Notes under the pieces: model-generated
What the model saw: only the letters and a program-made list of their open reading frames with translations
Told to the model about the DNA's origin: nothing
Databases searched by the model: none
Shown here: positions 20,170 through 30,524 of the stretch, piece after piece
Position numbering within the stretch: position 1 is the stretch's first letter
How the letters are laid out: every line of letters begins with the position of its first letter
Translations under genes and position numbers: made by a program
From: Erwinia amylovora
GTDB taxonomy: Bacteria > Pseudomonadota > Gammaproteobacteria > Enterobacterales > Enterobacteriaceae
Assembly: GCF_017161565.1 (NCBI RefSeq)
Contig: NZ_CP066796.1
Coordinates: 1,984,001 to 2,048,000 of the forward strand
Length of the DNA: 64,000 bases
Direction of reading: 5' to 3'

Positions 20170-21795
20170 TTAGTGTTGAGTGATATAGAAATATTTAACG
20201 TCCATATGATCTTGTGGATCCTTACCGCTGTAGCCGCCCACCCAGGGTTTAATCAGTCGGGCGCTAACGCGGTAATAGACCGGAACCAGGGCAGAATCTT
20301 CATCCAGCCGCTGCTCGGCCTGCTGGTAGATTTGCGCCCGCTGCACATCATCGGCAACGGTAAGCGACCGTTTCATCAGCTCGTCAAAGGCTGCGCTGCG
20401 GTAAAATGTGGTATTGGTTGAGGCATTGCCGATCATCATATTAAGGAATGTGGATGGCTCGTTATAGTCAGAGCACCAGGTGGCGCGCGCCACGTCGTAG
20501 TTACCCTGGTGACGGCTATCCAACAGGGTTTTCCACTCCTGATTCTGTAAGGTGACCTGCGCCCCGAGGTTTTTATTCCACATTGATGCGGCAGCAATCG
20601 CCTGCTGTTTGTTGACATCTGAAGTGTTATACAGCAGAGAAAAGCGCAGCGGATGGGTTGCGTTGTAACCCGCTTCTGCCAACAACGCTTTGGCCTGCTG
20701 ATTACGCTGCGGCTGGCTGAGCGTGAACCACGCCGGAGGCGTTAACGCGGCGCCATCGGTATAAGGTGGCGTCAGACTGTAAGCCGGGATCTGTCCCTGC
20801 CCCATGATTTTTTCTGCAATAATCGAGCGATCCAGCGTCATCTTCACCGCCGTGCGCACCCGCGCATCGTTAAACGGTGGCCGGCGGTTGTTCAACTCGT
20901 AATAAAAGGTACAGAGATAGGGGCTGACATGAACCTGCGCGCCCAGCTGCTGTTTAAGCTGCTGAAAGCGATCCGGCGGCAGTGCACTGTTGCTGATATC
21001 GATCTCTCCGCTGCGGTAGCGGTTAACATCGCTGGTTTCCGATGAAATGGGCAGAAAAGTGACCTGCTCGATCGCCGTTTTGCGGTTATTCCAGTAATGC
21101 GGGTTGCGCTTCAGCACAATCTTTTCATTTATCACCCAGTCACTTAACGTGTAGGCTCCATTTCCCACATAGTGCGCGGGCTGCGTCCACTTCTCGCCCC
21201 AGGTTTCAATAGTACGGCGGTTCAACGGTTTAAAGGCGGTATGCGCCACCATGGCAAGGAAATAAGGCACTGGTTCAGCGAGCGTCACTTCAACATGATG
21301 CGCATCCAGCGCGCGAACGCCCAGCGCGCTGGCAGGCAGTTCTCGCGCAAGGATCTTGTCGGCATTAAGCAGATGCGCGGCCTGGGCAAAGCTGGCATAG
21401 GGCGAAGCGGTTTCAGCACTGACCAGTCGCTGCCAGCTGTAGACGAAATCGGCGGCGGTCACCGGCTCACCGTTGTTCCAGCGCGCGTCGGAGCGCAGCG
21501 TGAAAGTCCACACCTTGCCCTGCTGGTTCTGCCAGCTTTGCGCCACGCCGGGGACCAGCTTGCCGTTGTTATCAGTGGTAACCAGCCCTTCCAGCAGGTT
21601 CAGGGTTATATCACTTTCCGGCACCCCTTCGCTTTTTTGCGGATCCAGTGAAGATGGCTCCGTGCCGTTATTAATCACCAGCTTCTGACTGTCACTCAGA
21701 CTGACTCCCGCCGGGATATCGGCAGCAAGCGCCTGCATACTCAACAGCATTCCTGTTCCCATCGCCGCCAGACAGCGTGATTTGGTCTTATTCAT
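20170..21795 (-). CDS. Second oligopeptide-binding protein (OppA paralogue)
   Basis: 541 aa, closely related over its whole length to the neighbouring OppA (same NNGTEPSSLDPQKSEGVPES, WSDYNEPSTF-type and KPWVGGYSGKDPQDH motifs), with its own signal peptide ending ALAADIP. It is the promoter-proximal gene of the opp cluster, 174 bp before copy 1. Tandem SBP paralogues usually share one permease and widen the substrate range, like MppA or OppA in E. coli. It is not MppA by position. Confidence 0.95.
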   Translation of the reverse strand: MNKTKSRCLAAMGTGMLLSMQALAADIPAGVSLSDSQKLVINNGTEPSSLDPQKSEGVPESDITLNLLEGLVTTDNNGKLVPGVAQSWQNQQGKVWTFTLRSDARWNNGEPVTAADFVYSWQRLVSAETASPYASFAQAAHLLNADKILARELPASALGVRALDAHHVEVTLAEPVPYFLAMVAHTAFKPLNRRTIETWGEKWTQPAHYVGNGAYTLSDWVINEKIVLKRNPHYWNNRKTAIEQVTFLPISSETSDVNRYRSGEIDISNSALPPDRFQQLKQQLGAQVHVSPYLCTFYYELNNRRPPFNDARVRTAVKMTLDRSIIAEKIMGQGQIPAYSLTPPYTDGAALTPPAWFTLSQPQRNQQAKALLAEAGYNATHPLRFSLLYNTSDVNKQQAIAAASMWNKNLGAQVTLQNQEWKTLLDSRHQGNYDVARATWCSDYNEPSTFLNMMIGNASTNTTFYRSAAFDELMKRSLTVADDVQRAQIYQQAEQRLDEDSALVPVYYRVSARLIKPWVGGYSGKDPQDHMDVKYFYITQH

Positions 21796-22354
21796 CAGGC
21801 ATTAACCCCTTTGTATAAAAAGCCTGCACTGACACGGCAGTGCATCAGCAAAACCTTGCACATCCGATGCCAACCTTTGCTGATTTATTGAAAATTATCA
21901 GAAATGTCTTAGTTTGCCTAATGCCAGATGATAAAAATGTTAACCCTTTTTTTTTAACATGATAAAGGTCAGGGGAACAGGGTTATTTATCATCAAAAAT
22001 TAACAGGTAACGCATTGAATTAACTCATAAATAGCAATTTTATTTACCTGTGGTACAAATATCACGCACAATATGTACAGAAGATAAGCGCATTAACCCG
22101 GACGTGCTCGAATGCGGACAAACTTAGCAACAAACACATTTTCATCCAGCAGTTAACGCCGCGCAGTCGTCAATTAAACCTGCAATGTGTGATGTGATTG
22201 AAATAACATTTGCATCTGTGCCTGGCTAAGAAAGGTTTTTTGCAGTAATGACACTAATGATTGTCACAGGCAATTAAGAAACATGAATAATTGCACCCCG
22301 ACAGATCATTTAAGCAGCCCTTTGCACTGTTAAAGTGCAGAATTGAGATTCAGG
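21796..22354. other. Long AT-rich intergenic region upstream of opp
   Basis: 560 bp with no ORF I would support. It must hold the opp promoter (minus strand). A 7-bp inverted repeat ATGTTAA/TTAACAT (21937-21943 and 21954-21960) flanks a T-rich spacer and could be a regulator site. Regulation by Lrp or GcvB, known for opp in E. coli, cannot be confirmed by eye. Confidence 0.5.
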
Positions 22355-22381
22355 CAAAAAAAAAGCGCATTAAATGCGCTT
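22355..22381 (-). terminator. ychE terminator
   Basis: On the minus strand AAGCGCAT-TTA-ATGCGCTT is followed by a run of nine T residues. Confidence 0.9.
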
Positions 22382-22411
22382 GGTGTCCATTCTGTAAGAA
22401 TTAAACACTAA

Positions 22412-23059
22412 TCAAGTCACCAGCCCCGGAAACATTGCGCGGATGCCGGTCACCATAAATTCGATACCCAGAGCCATTAGCAACAGGCCCATGATACGTG
22501 TCACCACATTGATCCCGGTTTGCCCCAGCGCCCTGACCATCAGGGGTGCTGCGCGGAACAACAGCCAGCAGCAGCCGGCAAACAGGGCAATGGCCAGGCT
22601 GAAACCCAGCAGATTTTGCCAACTGTAATAACGCGTGCTCCAGACAATGGTAGAGCTGATAGCCCCCGGCCCTGCCATCAACGGTAGTGCCAGCGGCACC
22701 ACGCCGATACTTTCGCGATTGGCGGTTTCGGTTTTCTCCTGCTTGTTCTGTTTATCTTCACCCAGTTTGCCGCTGATCATCGACATGGCGATAGTCACCA
22801 CCAGAATACCGCCGGCAATGCGAAACGAGTCAATCGAAATTCCAAAGATGTGCAGGATGCCGTCCCCAAGAAACAGCGCGGTCCAAAGAATGATAGCCAC
22901 CGACAGGTTGGCTGTCAGATTGGTTTTATTACGTGCCGCCGGGACTTGATCACGGGTCATACTGATAAAAATCGGGATAATGCCAATCGGGTTAACCAGC
23001 GCGAACAGGCCAACAAAAAATTTGATATAGCCAGAGAGATCTAACAAAACAGGGTTCAC
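22412..23059 (-). CDS. ychE: MarC-family inner membrane protein YchE
   Basis: 215 aa with six hydrophobic segments, identical in length to E. coli YchE and containing FALVNPIGIIPIFISMT, SIDSFRIAGGILV, MISGKLGEDKQNKQEK and ESIGVVPLALPLMAGPGAIS. MarC-family proteins are integral membrane proteins of undefined transport role. It is divergent from adhE, as in E. coli. Confidence 0.96.
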   Translation of the reverse strand: MNPVLLDLSGYIKFFVGLFALVNPIGIIPIFISMTRDQVPAARNKTNLTANLSVAIILWTALFLGDGILHIFGISIDSFRIAGGILVVTIAMSMISGKLGEDKQNKQEKTETANRESIGVVPLALPLMAGPGAISSTIVWSTRYYSWQNLLGFSLAIALFAGCCWLLFRAAPLMVRALGQTGINVVTRIMGLLLMALGIEFMVTGIRAMFPGLVT

Positions 23060-23421
23060 AGCGCGCTCCTGTGGCGAGGACAGTTTGATGGCGGCTAATG
23101 TAATGTAAATCCACGATGGTGACTATCCCTGTCGACCGGAATATCAGCGGCTTACGGCGTCGTTTAGCCGAGGCTGAATGGTATCAGCTAACATAATTGA
23201 TGATCTGCATCATCTTTAAGCCGCCGCGCAACGGCTATGCTCACAAGCATCAAAGTCACTCATAAACCTGATAAAAGTCATCGTCAATCTGCTGATGCGC
23301 TGACTCGTTAAGTCGACCTTTGACAACCGAGACGCCGATCACCGGGTCTTCCGGCCAGGTCAGCAGAGACGAAGGTTTTTCTGACAGGTTTCCTCATAAA
23401 GTCTTACTTCAGGAGAGCATG

Positions 23422-26115
23422 ATGACCGTTACGAATGTTGCTGAACTCAACGCGCTGGTTGAACGTGTGAAAAAGGCCCAAAGCACCTACGCCACCTTCA
23501 CTCAACAACAGGTCGACAAGATTTTCAGGGCTGCGGCGCTGGCGGCGGCAGATGCCCGCATACCCCTGGCTAAAATGGCGGTGGCTGAATCAGGCATGGG
23601 CCTCGTCGAGGATAAAGTAATCAAAAACCACTTCGCTTCGGAATACATCTATAACGCTTACAAAGATGAAAAAACCTGCGGCATTGTGGCCAGCGATGAC
23701 ACCTTTGGCACCATCACCATCGCGGAGCCTGTCGGCATTATCTGCGCCATCGTCCCCACCACTAACCCCACCTCAACGGCTATCTTTAAAGCGCTGATTG
23801 CCCTGAAAACGCGTAACGCGGTGATCTTCTCGCCTCATCCGCGTGCCAAAGATGCGACCAGTCAGGCGGCAAACATTGTGTTGCAGGCAGCCGTTGCTGC
23901 CTGAGCACCAGCCGATATTATTGGCTGGATTGACAGCCCTTCCGTTGAACTGTCCAACCAGCTGATGCACCACCCGGATGTCAATCTGATCCTCGCTACC
24001 GGGGGGCCGGGCATGGTTAAGGCGGCATACAGTTCGGGCAAACCGGCCATCGGCGTCGGTGCAGGCAATACCCCGGTGGTGATTGATGAGTATGCAGATA
24101 TCAAGCGCGCCGTGGCCTCTGTCCTGATGTCGAAAACCTTCGATAACGGTGTCATTTGTGCTTCTGAGCAGTCGGTAATTGTCGTCGATGCTGTCTATGA
24201 CGCGGTACGCGAGCGTTTCGCCAGCCACGGCGGCTATCTGCTGCAAGGGCCGGAATTGCAGGCAGTGCAGGAGATCATATTGAAGAACGGTGCGCTGAAT
24301 GCGGCCATTGTCGGCCAGCCAGCGACTAAAATCGCCGACATGGCCGGCATCCGCGTCCCGGATAACACCAAAATTCTTATTGGAGAAGTGAGACGGGTTG
24401 ATGAGGCGGAACCGTTTGCTCACGAAAAACTGTCACCCACGCTGGCGATGTACCGGGCCAAAGACTTCAGCCAAGCGCTAACGCTGGCAGAAAAACTGGT
24501 GGCAATGGGCGGTATCGGGCATACCTCCTGCCTGTATACCGATCAGGATAATCAGCATCAACGCGTGCAAACCTTCGGCATCAGAATGAAAACGGCGCGT
24601 ATTTTGATCAATACGCCAGCCTCCCAGGGGGGAATTGGAGATCTGTACAACTTTAAGCTCGCGCCATCGCTGACGCTGGGCTGTGGTTCGTGGGGCGGTA
24701 ACTCAATCTCTGAGAACGTGGGTCCCGCACACCTGATTAACCGTAAGATCGTTGCCAAACGCGCAGAGAATATGCTGTGGCACAAGCTCCCGAAGTCCAT
24801 CTACTTCCGCCGCGGCGCGTTGCCCATCGCTCTTGAAGAGGTGGCAACCGACGGTGCGAAACGCGCGTTTATTGTTACTGACCGCTTCCTGTTCAATCAG
24901 GGCTATGCTGACCGGGCGATCGCCGTTCTTAAGGCCCACGGCCTGGAGACTGAGGTGTTTTCAGATGTGGCAGCCGATCCCACGCTGGGTATCGTACGCA
25001 AGGGTGCAGAGCAGATGCACTCATTTAAACCCGATGTGATTATCGCCATCGGCGGCGGTTCAACGATGGATGCGGCAAAAATCATGCGGGTGCTGTACGA
25101 ACATCCTGAAACCCACTTTGCCGATCTGGCACTGCGCTTTATGGACATCCGCAAACGTATCTGCCGCCTCCCGAAAATGGGCGTAAAAGCGAAGCTGATT
25201 GCCGTCACCACCACCCCGGGTAGCGGGTCTGAGGTTTCCCCGTTCGCGGTGGTCACCGACGATGCTACCGGCAAGAAATATCCGCTGGCAGACTACGCGC
25301 TGATGCCCGATATGGCGATTGTTGACGCCAACCTGGTGATGGATTTACCCCAATCCCTCTGCGCCTGTGGTGGCCTGAACGCGGTCACTCACGCGCTGGA
25401 AGCCTATGTTTCCGTGCAGGCTAACGAATATTCAGATGGCCAGGCTTTGCAGGCGCTGAAACTGTTGCAGGAATATTTGCCGGCCAGCTATCAGCAGGGG
25501 GCGCAAAACCCGCTGGCGCGCGAACGGGTGCATAACGCGGCCACCCTTGCCGGGATTGCATCTGCTAATGCCTTTCTTGGCGTGTGCCACTCGATGGCGC
25601 ACCAGCTCGGTTCAGAGTTTCATCTCGCGCATGGTTTAGCCAATGCCCTGCTCATCGGTAACGTGATTCGCTACAACGCCAACGATAACCCCACCAAGCA
25701 AACCGCTTTTAGCCAGTATGACCGTCCACAGGCGCGTCGTCGTTATGCAGAAGTTGCCGATCATCTGCGCCTGAGCGCGCCATCCGATCGCACCGCGCAG
25801 AAAATCGACAAACTGCTGGCATGGCTGGATGGCTTGAAAACCGCGCTGGGCATGCCGCAATCCATTCGTGAAGCGGGCGTGCAGGAGGCCGATTTCCTGG
25901 CAAAAGTCGACCAGCTGACCGAAAATGCTTTAGACGACCAGTGCACCGGAGCTAATCCCCGTTTCCCTCTGATTAACGAGCTGAAACAGGTGTTGCTGGA
26001 CAGCTACTACGGCCGTAAATTCACTGAAACTGCGGCTGATCGGGTCGTGGCCGTCACGCCGCCGCTGGCTGCGAAAACCGCTGAAAAAAAAGCAAAGAAC
26101 TTGAGTCAGGTGTAA
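23422..26115 (+). pseudogene. adhE: Bifunctional acetaldehyde-CoA/alcohol dehydrogenase, nonsense-interrupted
   Basis: The frame matches AdhE (891 aa in E. coli) end to end. After QAAVAA, codon 161 is TGA (23902-23904) where E. coli has Gly, and the same frame then continues ADIIGWIDSPSVELSNQLMHHPD with no indel. A GGA-to-TGA change explains it. The aldehyde dehydrogenase Cys (GVICASEQS) remains. In the alcohol dehydrogenase half the iron ligand Asp487 (GGLDAVTH) is Asn here (codon AAC, 25378-25380), while the three His ligands are kept; GGGSPMD has become GGGSTMD. The start MTVTNVAELNALV has AGGAGA 5 bp upstream. A 716-aa fragment could still begin downstream, but loss of AdhE function is most likely. 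Confidence 0.9.
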
Positions 26116-26155
26116 CCGACTCAGGTTTGCTGGCCTCCCCCCGCTCTGCCGCTCT

Positions 26156-26179
26156 CCCCGTCCGGCCGGGCGGGGTTTT
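26156..26179 (+). terminator. adhE terminator
   Basis: GC-rich palindrome CCCCGTCCGG/CCGGGCGGGG followed by TTTTA, 40 bp after the adhE stop. Confidence 0.75.
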
Positions 26180-26336
26180 ACGTTTCACTGCCCCCAAACG
26201 AGTGGCGAACACCCGCTTATATCGACCTTTCACTCCCCCGGGTTCCCTTATGCGGCAACAACCCTGTTCGCACAACACTCACTGCAGCCTCTCTCCTTGT
26301 TTGAGCAGTTTCAATTTTTAAGATATCGCTCACCAA

Positions 26337-26356
26337 ATAAACAAAACTCATACCAG
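26337..26356 (+). promoter_or_regulatory. Putative gal regulator site, galT side
   Basis: ATAAACAAAACTCATACCAG matches 17 of 20 bases with a sequence before galB (31833-31852). It sits in an AT-rich 390-bp leader, 213 bp before the galT start. Operator function is inferred from the shared sequence only. Confidence 0.5.
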
Positions 26357-26482
26357 TATAACGATTTTATGGCAGACAAATCCTGGTCTCATCCCTAACG
26401 TGTTAAGGGAAGCGAAATACAAAAAATTCATATTGTATTGTTTTAGAAAGCAAAAAAAATATAACTCTTACTCCTGAGATCG

Positions 26483-26498
26483 GGTTAATGTTTTAACC
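26483..26498. repeat. Inverted repeat upstream of galT
   Basis: GGTTAA-TGTT-TTAACC, followed four bases later by GGTTAG, about 70 bp before the galT start. The position suits a promoter-proximal operator. No gene is seen elsewhere in 26180-26568. Confidence 0.45.
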
Positions 26499-26568
26499 AA
26501 ACGGTTAGTTACGGATGCTGGCATGCCAACCCGATACCCCTATTGATAAAAAAATCAGAGCGTTCCCT

Positions 26569-27948
26569 ATGAGCAATCACGATATTATCGATGTGAAAGA
26601 ATGGATAGATTCACGCCCGATATCAGGTTACCAGTGGCTGGTCCTCATTCTGTGCTTCATTATCATTATGTTTGATGGTTACGACGCGGCGGCCATGGGC
26701 TTTATTGCGCCAGCGCTGATTGAAGACTGGGGCATAAGCCATGCGGAGATGGGGCCAGTGCTTGGTGCTGCGATGTCAGGCGTGGCGCTGGGTGCACTGA
26801 TCGCTGGCCCGTGGTCGGATAAGTTTGGCCGCAAAAAAATCCTGCTTATCTCTATGGCCTGCTTTGCCTGCTTCAGCCTGATGAGCGCTTTTGCCCGCTC
26901 CCCGCTGGAGATGGGTTTGCTGCGCTTCCTGACCGGCCTCGGGCTGGGCGCGGTGATGCCTAACTGCGTTACCCTTGTCTCTGAATACATGCCGGAACGG
27001 CGCCGCAGTCTGATGATCACCGTGATGTACAGCGGCTTCAATATCGGTTCCGGGCTGGGTGGATTTATCGCCGCCGGGATATTACCCGATTATGGCTGGC
27101 AAGCCGTTCTGGGGCTTGGTGGCGCTATCCCACTGCTGATGCTGCCATTGCTGATTTGGGTCCTGCCGGAATCGGCCATGTATCTGGTGGTGCGTAGCGT
27201 CAACCGCGACAAAATTGCTGCCGCGCTGCGGCGTATCGGTGGCCAGTTCCATGCGGGTACGGCTTTCGTGCTTAACGCACCGGTGATACCGAAAAAGGCA
27301 CAGGTTCTCCAGCTGTTCACCCCCGGATATGCCGCGGGAACTTTAGTCCTCTGGCTGACCTATTTTATGGGAATGTTCGTTATCTATCTGCTGAACGGCT
27401 GGCTGCCGACCATTATGCGCTCCGGCGGCGTCACGCTGGAGCGGGCAGCTATCGTCGCGGGCCTGTTCCAGCTGGGGGGTACCCTTGGCGGTTTACTGGT
27501 TGGCGCGCTGATGGACCGCCTCAGGGCGAAGTATGTTATCGGCCTGTTTTATTTACTGGGCAGTCTTTGTCTGGTTTCTCAGGGGATCTGGAGCTTCGGC
27601 CCGGCATTGCTGGCACTGCTGGTGTTTCTTGCCGGCGTCTGCATCAACGGCGCCCAGACGGGATTACAGGCATTTTCACCGATGTTTTATCCCACTGAGA
27701 TGCGCGCCACCGGCGTGTGCTGGATGCACGGCATCGGCCGCAGCGGGGCAATTATCAGCTCTTCCCTCGGCGGCGTGCTGCTTGGCATTTTCCCCGGCCA
27801 GACGGCAATTTTTATTGTTTTGTCGCTCCCGGCATTATTGGCGGCGCTTTCCATCACCCGACATCACCCCGCACAGGTTGCGCGCCAAATCACAGGTATT
27901 GACCTTGACTGCCTGCCGCCCCTGATGCGTACCCCAAACGATCGCTGA
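26569..27948 (+). CDS. galT: MFS aromatic-acid transporter (probable gallate importer)
   Basis: 459 aa, twelve hydrophobic segments. MFDGYDAAAMGFIAPAL in helix 1 is the signature of the aromatic acid:H+ symporter family (PcaK, BenK, GalT), and GPWSDKFGRKKIL is MFS motif A. It starts 16 bp before the gallate dioxygenase stop-start cluster, so gallate is the likely substrate. I use ATG 26569 (MSNHDIIDVKEW); an upstream in-frame ATG at 26515 would add 18 polar residues. It is probably the first gene of galT-galA-lactonase-dehydroquinase. Confidence 0.88.
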   Translation: MSNHDIIDVKEWIDSRPISGYQWLVLILCFIIIMFDGYDAAAMGFIAPALIEDWGISHAEMGPVLGAAMSGVALGALIAGPWSDKFGRKKILLISMACFACFSLMSAFARSPLEMGLLRFLTGLGLGAVMPNCVTLVSEYMPERRRSLMITVMYSGFNIGSGLGGFIAAGILPDYGWQAVLGLGGAIPLLMLPLLIWVLPESAMYLVVRSVNRDKIAAALRRIGGQFHAGTAFVLNAPVIPKKAQVLQLFTPGYAAGTLVLWLTYFMGMFVIYLLNGWLPTIMRSGGVTLERAAIVAGLFQLGGTLGGLLVGALMDRLRAKYVIGLFYLLGSLCLVSQGIWSFGPALLALLVFLAGVCINGAQTGLQAFSPMFYPTEMRATGVCWMHGIGRSGAIISSSLGGVLLGIFPGQTAIFIVLSLPALLAALSITRHHPAQVARQITGIDLDCLPPLMRTPNDR

Positions 27949-27964
27949 AAAGAGGTTACCACTT

Positions 27965-29224
27965 ATGGCAAAAATTATCGGCGGGCTGGCTGTTTCTCAC
28001 ACTCCGACCATAGGCTTTGCAGTCGACCATCATAAACAGCAGGAGGAAGGCTGGGCTCCGATCTTCGATGGCTTTGCCCCGATGCAGCGCTGGCTGGAGG
28101 AGAAAAAACCCGACGTGCTGCTTTACGTGTTTAACGATCACGTCACCTCTTTCTTCTTCGATCACTACTCGACCTTTTTGCTGGGTATTGACGAGCAATA
28201 TGCCGTCGCGGACGAAGGCGGTGGCCCGCGCGATCTGCCGTCGGTCAGAGGCCATGCCGCGCTGTCACAGCATATTGGTGCCAGCCTGATGGCCGACGAA
28301 TTTGATATGTCATTCTTCCAGGATAAGCCACTGGACCACGGTCTGTTCTCGCCGCTGTCAGCGCTGATACCGTATCAGGACGGCTGGCCGATGCAGGTAG
28401 TGCCCCTGGCAGTGGGCGTATTACAGTTCCCCATCCCGACCGCCCGGCGCTGTTACAGGCTGGGCCAGGCGCTGAAGCGTGCGGTAGAAAGCTTCCCACA
28501 GGATCTGAAGGTGGCGATAGTGGCAACCGGCGGCATGTCGCATCAGGTTCACGGCGAGCGCTGTGGCTATAACAATCCACAATGGGATGCTCAGTTCATC
28601 GACCTGCTGGTCAATGACCCGCAGCGCCTGACGGAGTTAACGCTGGCCGAATACGCCACGCTGGGCGGCCTGGAGGGTGCGGAGGTGATAATGTGGTTGA
28701 TCATGCGCGGTGCGCTGTCGGCCAACGTGCAAAAGCTGCATCAGGATTATTACCTGCCGTCGATGACCGGGATTGCCACCTTGATCCTCGAAAATCAGTC
28801 ACGGGAAGCCCCGGTGGATGTGCACCAGCGTCAGCGGGATAAAATCAATCTTCAGCTCAACGGCGTGGACAAGCTGCCGGGTACTTACCCGTTCACCCAG
28901 GCTCGCAGCCTGAAGGCGATACGTATCAATCGCTTCCTGCACCGGATGATCCAGCCCGAGTGGCGTACACGTTTTCGTACTGCGCCGCAGTCGCTGTATG
29001 CTGAAGCCGGGTTGAGCGCGGAGGAACAAGCGCTGATCAATCAGCTCGACTGGCGCGGCATGATCCATTATGGCGTCAGTTTCTTCCTGCTGGAAAAACT
29101 CGGGGCGGTGGTCGGCGTTTCCAATCTGCATATCTATTCGGCGATGCGCGGCGAGACGCTTGAACAGTTCCAGCAGACGCGAAATCAACAGGTTCTTTAT
29201 TCCGTAGCGGGGAAAGCAGACTGA
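27965..29224 (+). CDS. galA: Gallate dioxygenase (class III extradiol)
   Basis: 419 aa, the size of Pseudomonas GalA and Sphingobium DesB. The N-terminal two-thirds is a LigB-like catalytic domain: Fe(II) ligands His12 (AVSHTPTIGF), His59 (FNDHV) and a Glu near 240 (GAEVIMW), with the acid-base His193 (GGMSHQVHG). The C-terminal third is a LigA-like domain fused in one chain, as in gallate dioxygenases and unlike the two-subunit LigAB. It opens the gallate ring with O2 to 4-oxalomesaconate. Its TGA overlaps the next ATG. Confidence 0.93.
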   Translation: MAKIIGGLAVSHTPTIGFAVDHHKQQEEGWAPIFDGFAPMQRWLEEKKPDVLLYVFNDHVTSFFFDHYSTFLLGIDEQYAVADEGGGPRDLPSVRGHAALSQHIGASLMADEFDMSFFQDKPLDHGLFSPLSALIPYQDGWPMQVVPLAVGVLQFPIPTARRCYRLGQALKRAVESFPQDLKVAIVATGGMSHQVHGERCGYNNPQWDAQFIDLLVNDPQRLTELTLAEYATLGGLEGAEVIMWLIMRGALSANVQKLHQDYYLPSMTGIATLILENQSREAPVDVHQRQRDKINLQLNGVDKLPGTYPFTQARSLKAIRINRFLHRMIQPEWRTRFRTAPQSLYAEAGLSAEEQALINQLDWRGMIHYGVSFFLLEKLGAVVGVSNLHIYSAMRGETLEQFQQTRNQQVLYSVAGKAD

Positions 29225-30060
29225 TGTTTACTCAACCAATTATTGACTGCCATCATCACGTATTCGATCCGGCTCGATTCCCCTGGTCGGCGGAGAGCGC
29301 TTACAACCCGCAAGGGCACGAGCTGGCCACGCCGGACTACTATCGCGCGGTGATGACGGCGTACAACATCCGGCATTCGCTGATCGTCGGCCCGACTTCG
29401 GGCTATAACACCGATAACCGCTGCCTGCTGGATACCCTGCGGCGGGGCGAGGGGCGTTTCAAAGGCATCGCCGTGGTGCACAGGGATACCAACGTGCAAA
29501 CGCTGGCAGATTTGCAATCACAGGGCGTGGTCGGCATTGCGCTAAATGTGGCGATGCTCGGCACCGACCCTTTTTTGCACCTTGATCAGCTGATGTCCGA
29601 CCTGGCCGACCTGAACCTTTTTGCCCAAATCCAGGTACAGGATGACCAGCTGTTGGCGCTGCTGCCGCTGCTGGCCCGCACCCGCACCCGGATCCTGTTT
29701 GACCACTGCGGCCGCCCTGATGTCAGCGCCGGGCTGCGGCAGCCGGCATTCCGGGCGTTGTTGTCGCTGGCGGGCGGCGAGCGCTGCTCGGTGAAGCTCT
29801 CTGGCCTGGCGAAGTTTTCGCGCCAGCCTTATCCGTTCAGCGATGGCCACCCTTACCTGCTGGCGCTGCTGGATGCCTTCGGTGCTGAAAACTGTATGTG
29901 GGGTTCTGACTGGCCATTCCTGCGCGCCAGCGAGCGGATGGATATGGGCACCCAACTGCTGCTGGTTGATCAGCTGATCCCCGATGACAAAACGCGCCGT
30001 CAGGTGCTGTGGGAAACGCCTGAACGACTGTTTAACTTCGCATCTGAAGGAGCGTTATGA
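29224..30060 (+). CDS. Amidohydrolase-family lactonase, probable 2-pyrone-4,6-dicarboxylate hydrolase
   Basis: 278 aa TIM-barrel amidohydrolase-2 protein: DCHHHVFD metal motif at the N-terminus, DHCGRPDV in the middle and CMWGSDWPF with the catalytic Asp near the C-terminus. This pattern matches LigI-type 2-pyrone-4,6-dicarboxylate hydrolases. The ring-cleavage product of gallate can cyclise to this pyrone, so the enzyme would return it to 4-oxalomesaconate. It is translationally coupled to galA on one side and overlaps the dehydroquinase start by 4 bp. Other lactones (for example muconolactone-like) are possible substrates. Confidence 0.8.
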   Translation: MFTQPIIDCHHHVFDPARFPWSAESAYNPQGHELATPDYYRAVMTAYNIRHSLIVGPTSGYNTDNRCLLDTLRRGEGRFKGIAVVHRDTNVQTLADLQSQGVVGIALNVAMLGTDPFLHLDQLMSDLADLNLFAQIQVQDDQLLALLPLLARTRTRILFDHCGRPDVSAGLRQPAFRALLSLAGGERCSVKLSGLAKFSRQPYPFSDGHPYLLALLDAFGAENCMWGSDWPFLRASERMDMGTQLLLVDQLIPDDKTRRQVLWETPERLFNFASEGAL

Positions 30061-30485
30061 AAACCATTTATGTTCTTAACGGGCCGAACCTCAACCTGCT
30101 CGGCACCCGTGAACCTGAAACCTACGGTTCAGCGACGCTGGCAGATATCGAAACGCTGTGCCGCGACACGGCGGCGGAGCTGGATGTCGACATTGTGTTT
30201 CGCCAAACCAATCATGAAGGCCAGATGGTGGAATGGATCCAGCAGTCGCGTACCCAGGCTCAGGCGCTGGTGATCAATCCGGCGGCATGGACGCACACCT
30301 CAGTGGCAATACGTGACGCCGTAACGGCCGTTTCTCTGCCGCTGTGGGAGGTTCACATCACCAACGTGCACAGCCGGGAACCGTTTCGCCATCACTCTTA
30401 CCTGTCGGATGTGGCGCAAGGGGTGATTTGCGGCTACGGCATTCGCGGCTATCGCTATGCGCTGCTTGAAGCGGCACAGGATTAG
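30057..30485 (+). CDS. aroQ: Type II 3-dehydroquinate dehydratase
   Basis: 142 aa, normal for the dodecameric type II enzyme. [17 protein letters not shown] holds the catalytic Tyr and Arg loop; [29 protein letters not shown] and [17 protein letters not shown] hold the Asn, Glu and His residues. It interconverts 3-dehydroquinate and 3-dehydroshikimate. Its place inside a gallate operon suggests a catabolic role in making dehydroshikimate from quinate-type substrates, rather than aromatic amino-acid biosynthesis; this is inference. Confidence 0.9.
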   Translation: MKTIYVLNGPNLNLLGTREPETYGSATLADIETLCRDTAAELDVDIVFRQTNHEGQMVEWIQQSRTQAQALVINPAAWTHTSVAIRDAVTAVSLPLWEVHITNVHSREPFRHHSYLSDVAQGVICGYGIRGYRYALLEAAQD

Positions 30486-30524
30486 CGGCTCATCCCCCGG
30501 TGGTTCGGTTGAGCGATCCGCCGG

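Noticed and set aside
23902-23904. The adhE TGA as a selenocysteine codon.
   Set aside because: E. coli has Gly, not Cys, at this position, no downstream stem-loop stands out, and selD is missing from its usual place. A nonsense mutation is simpler.
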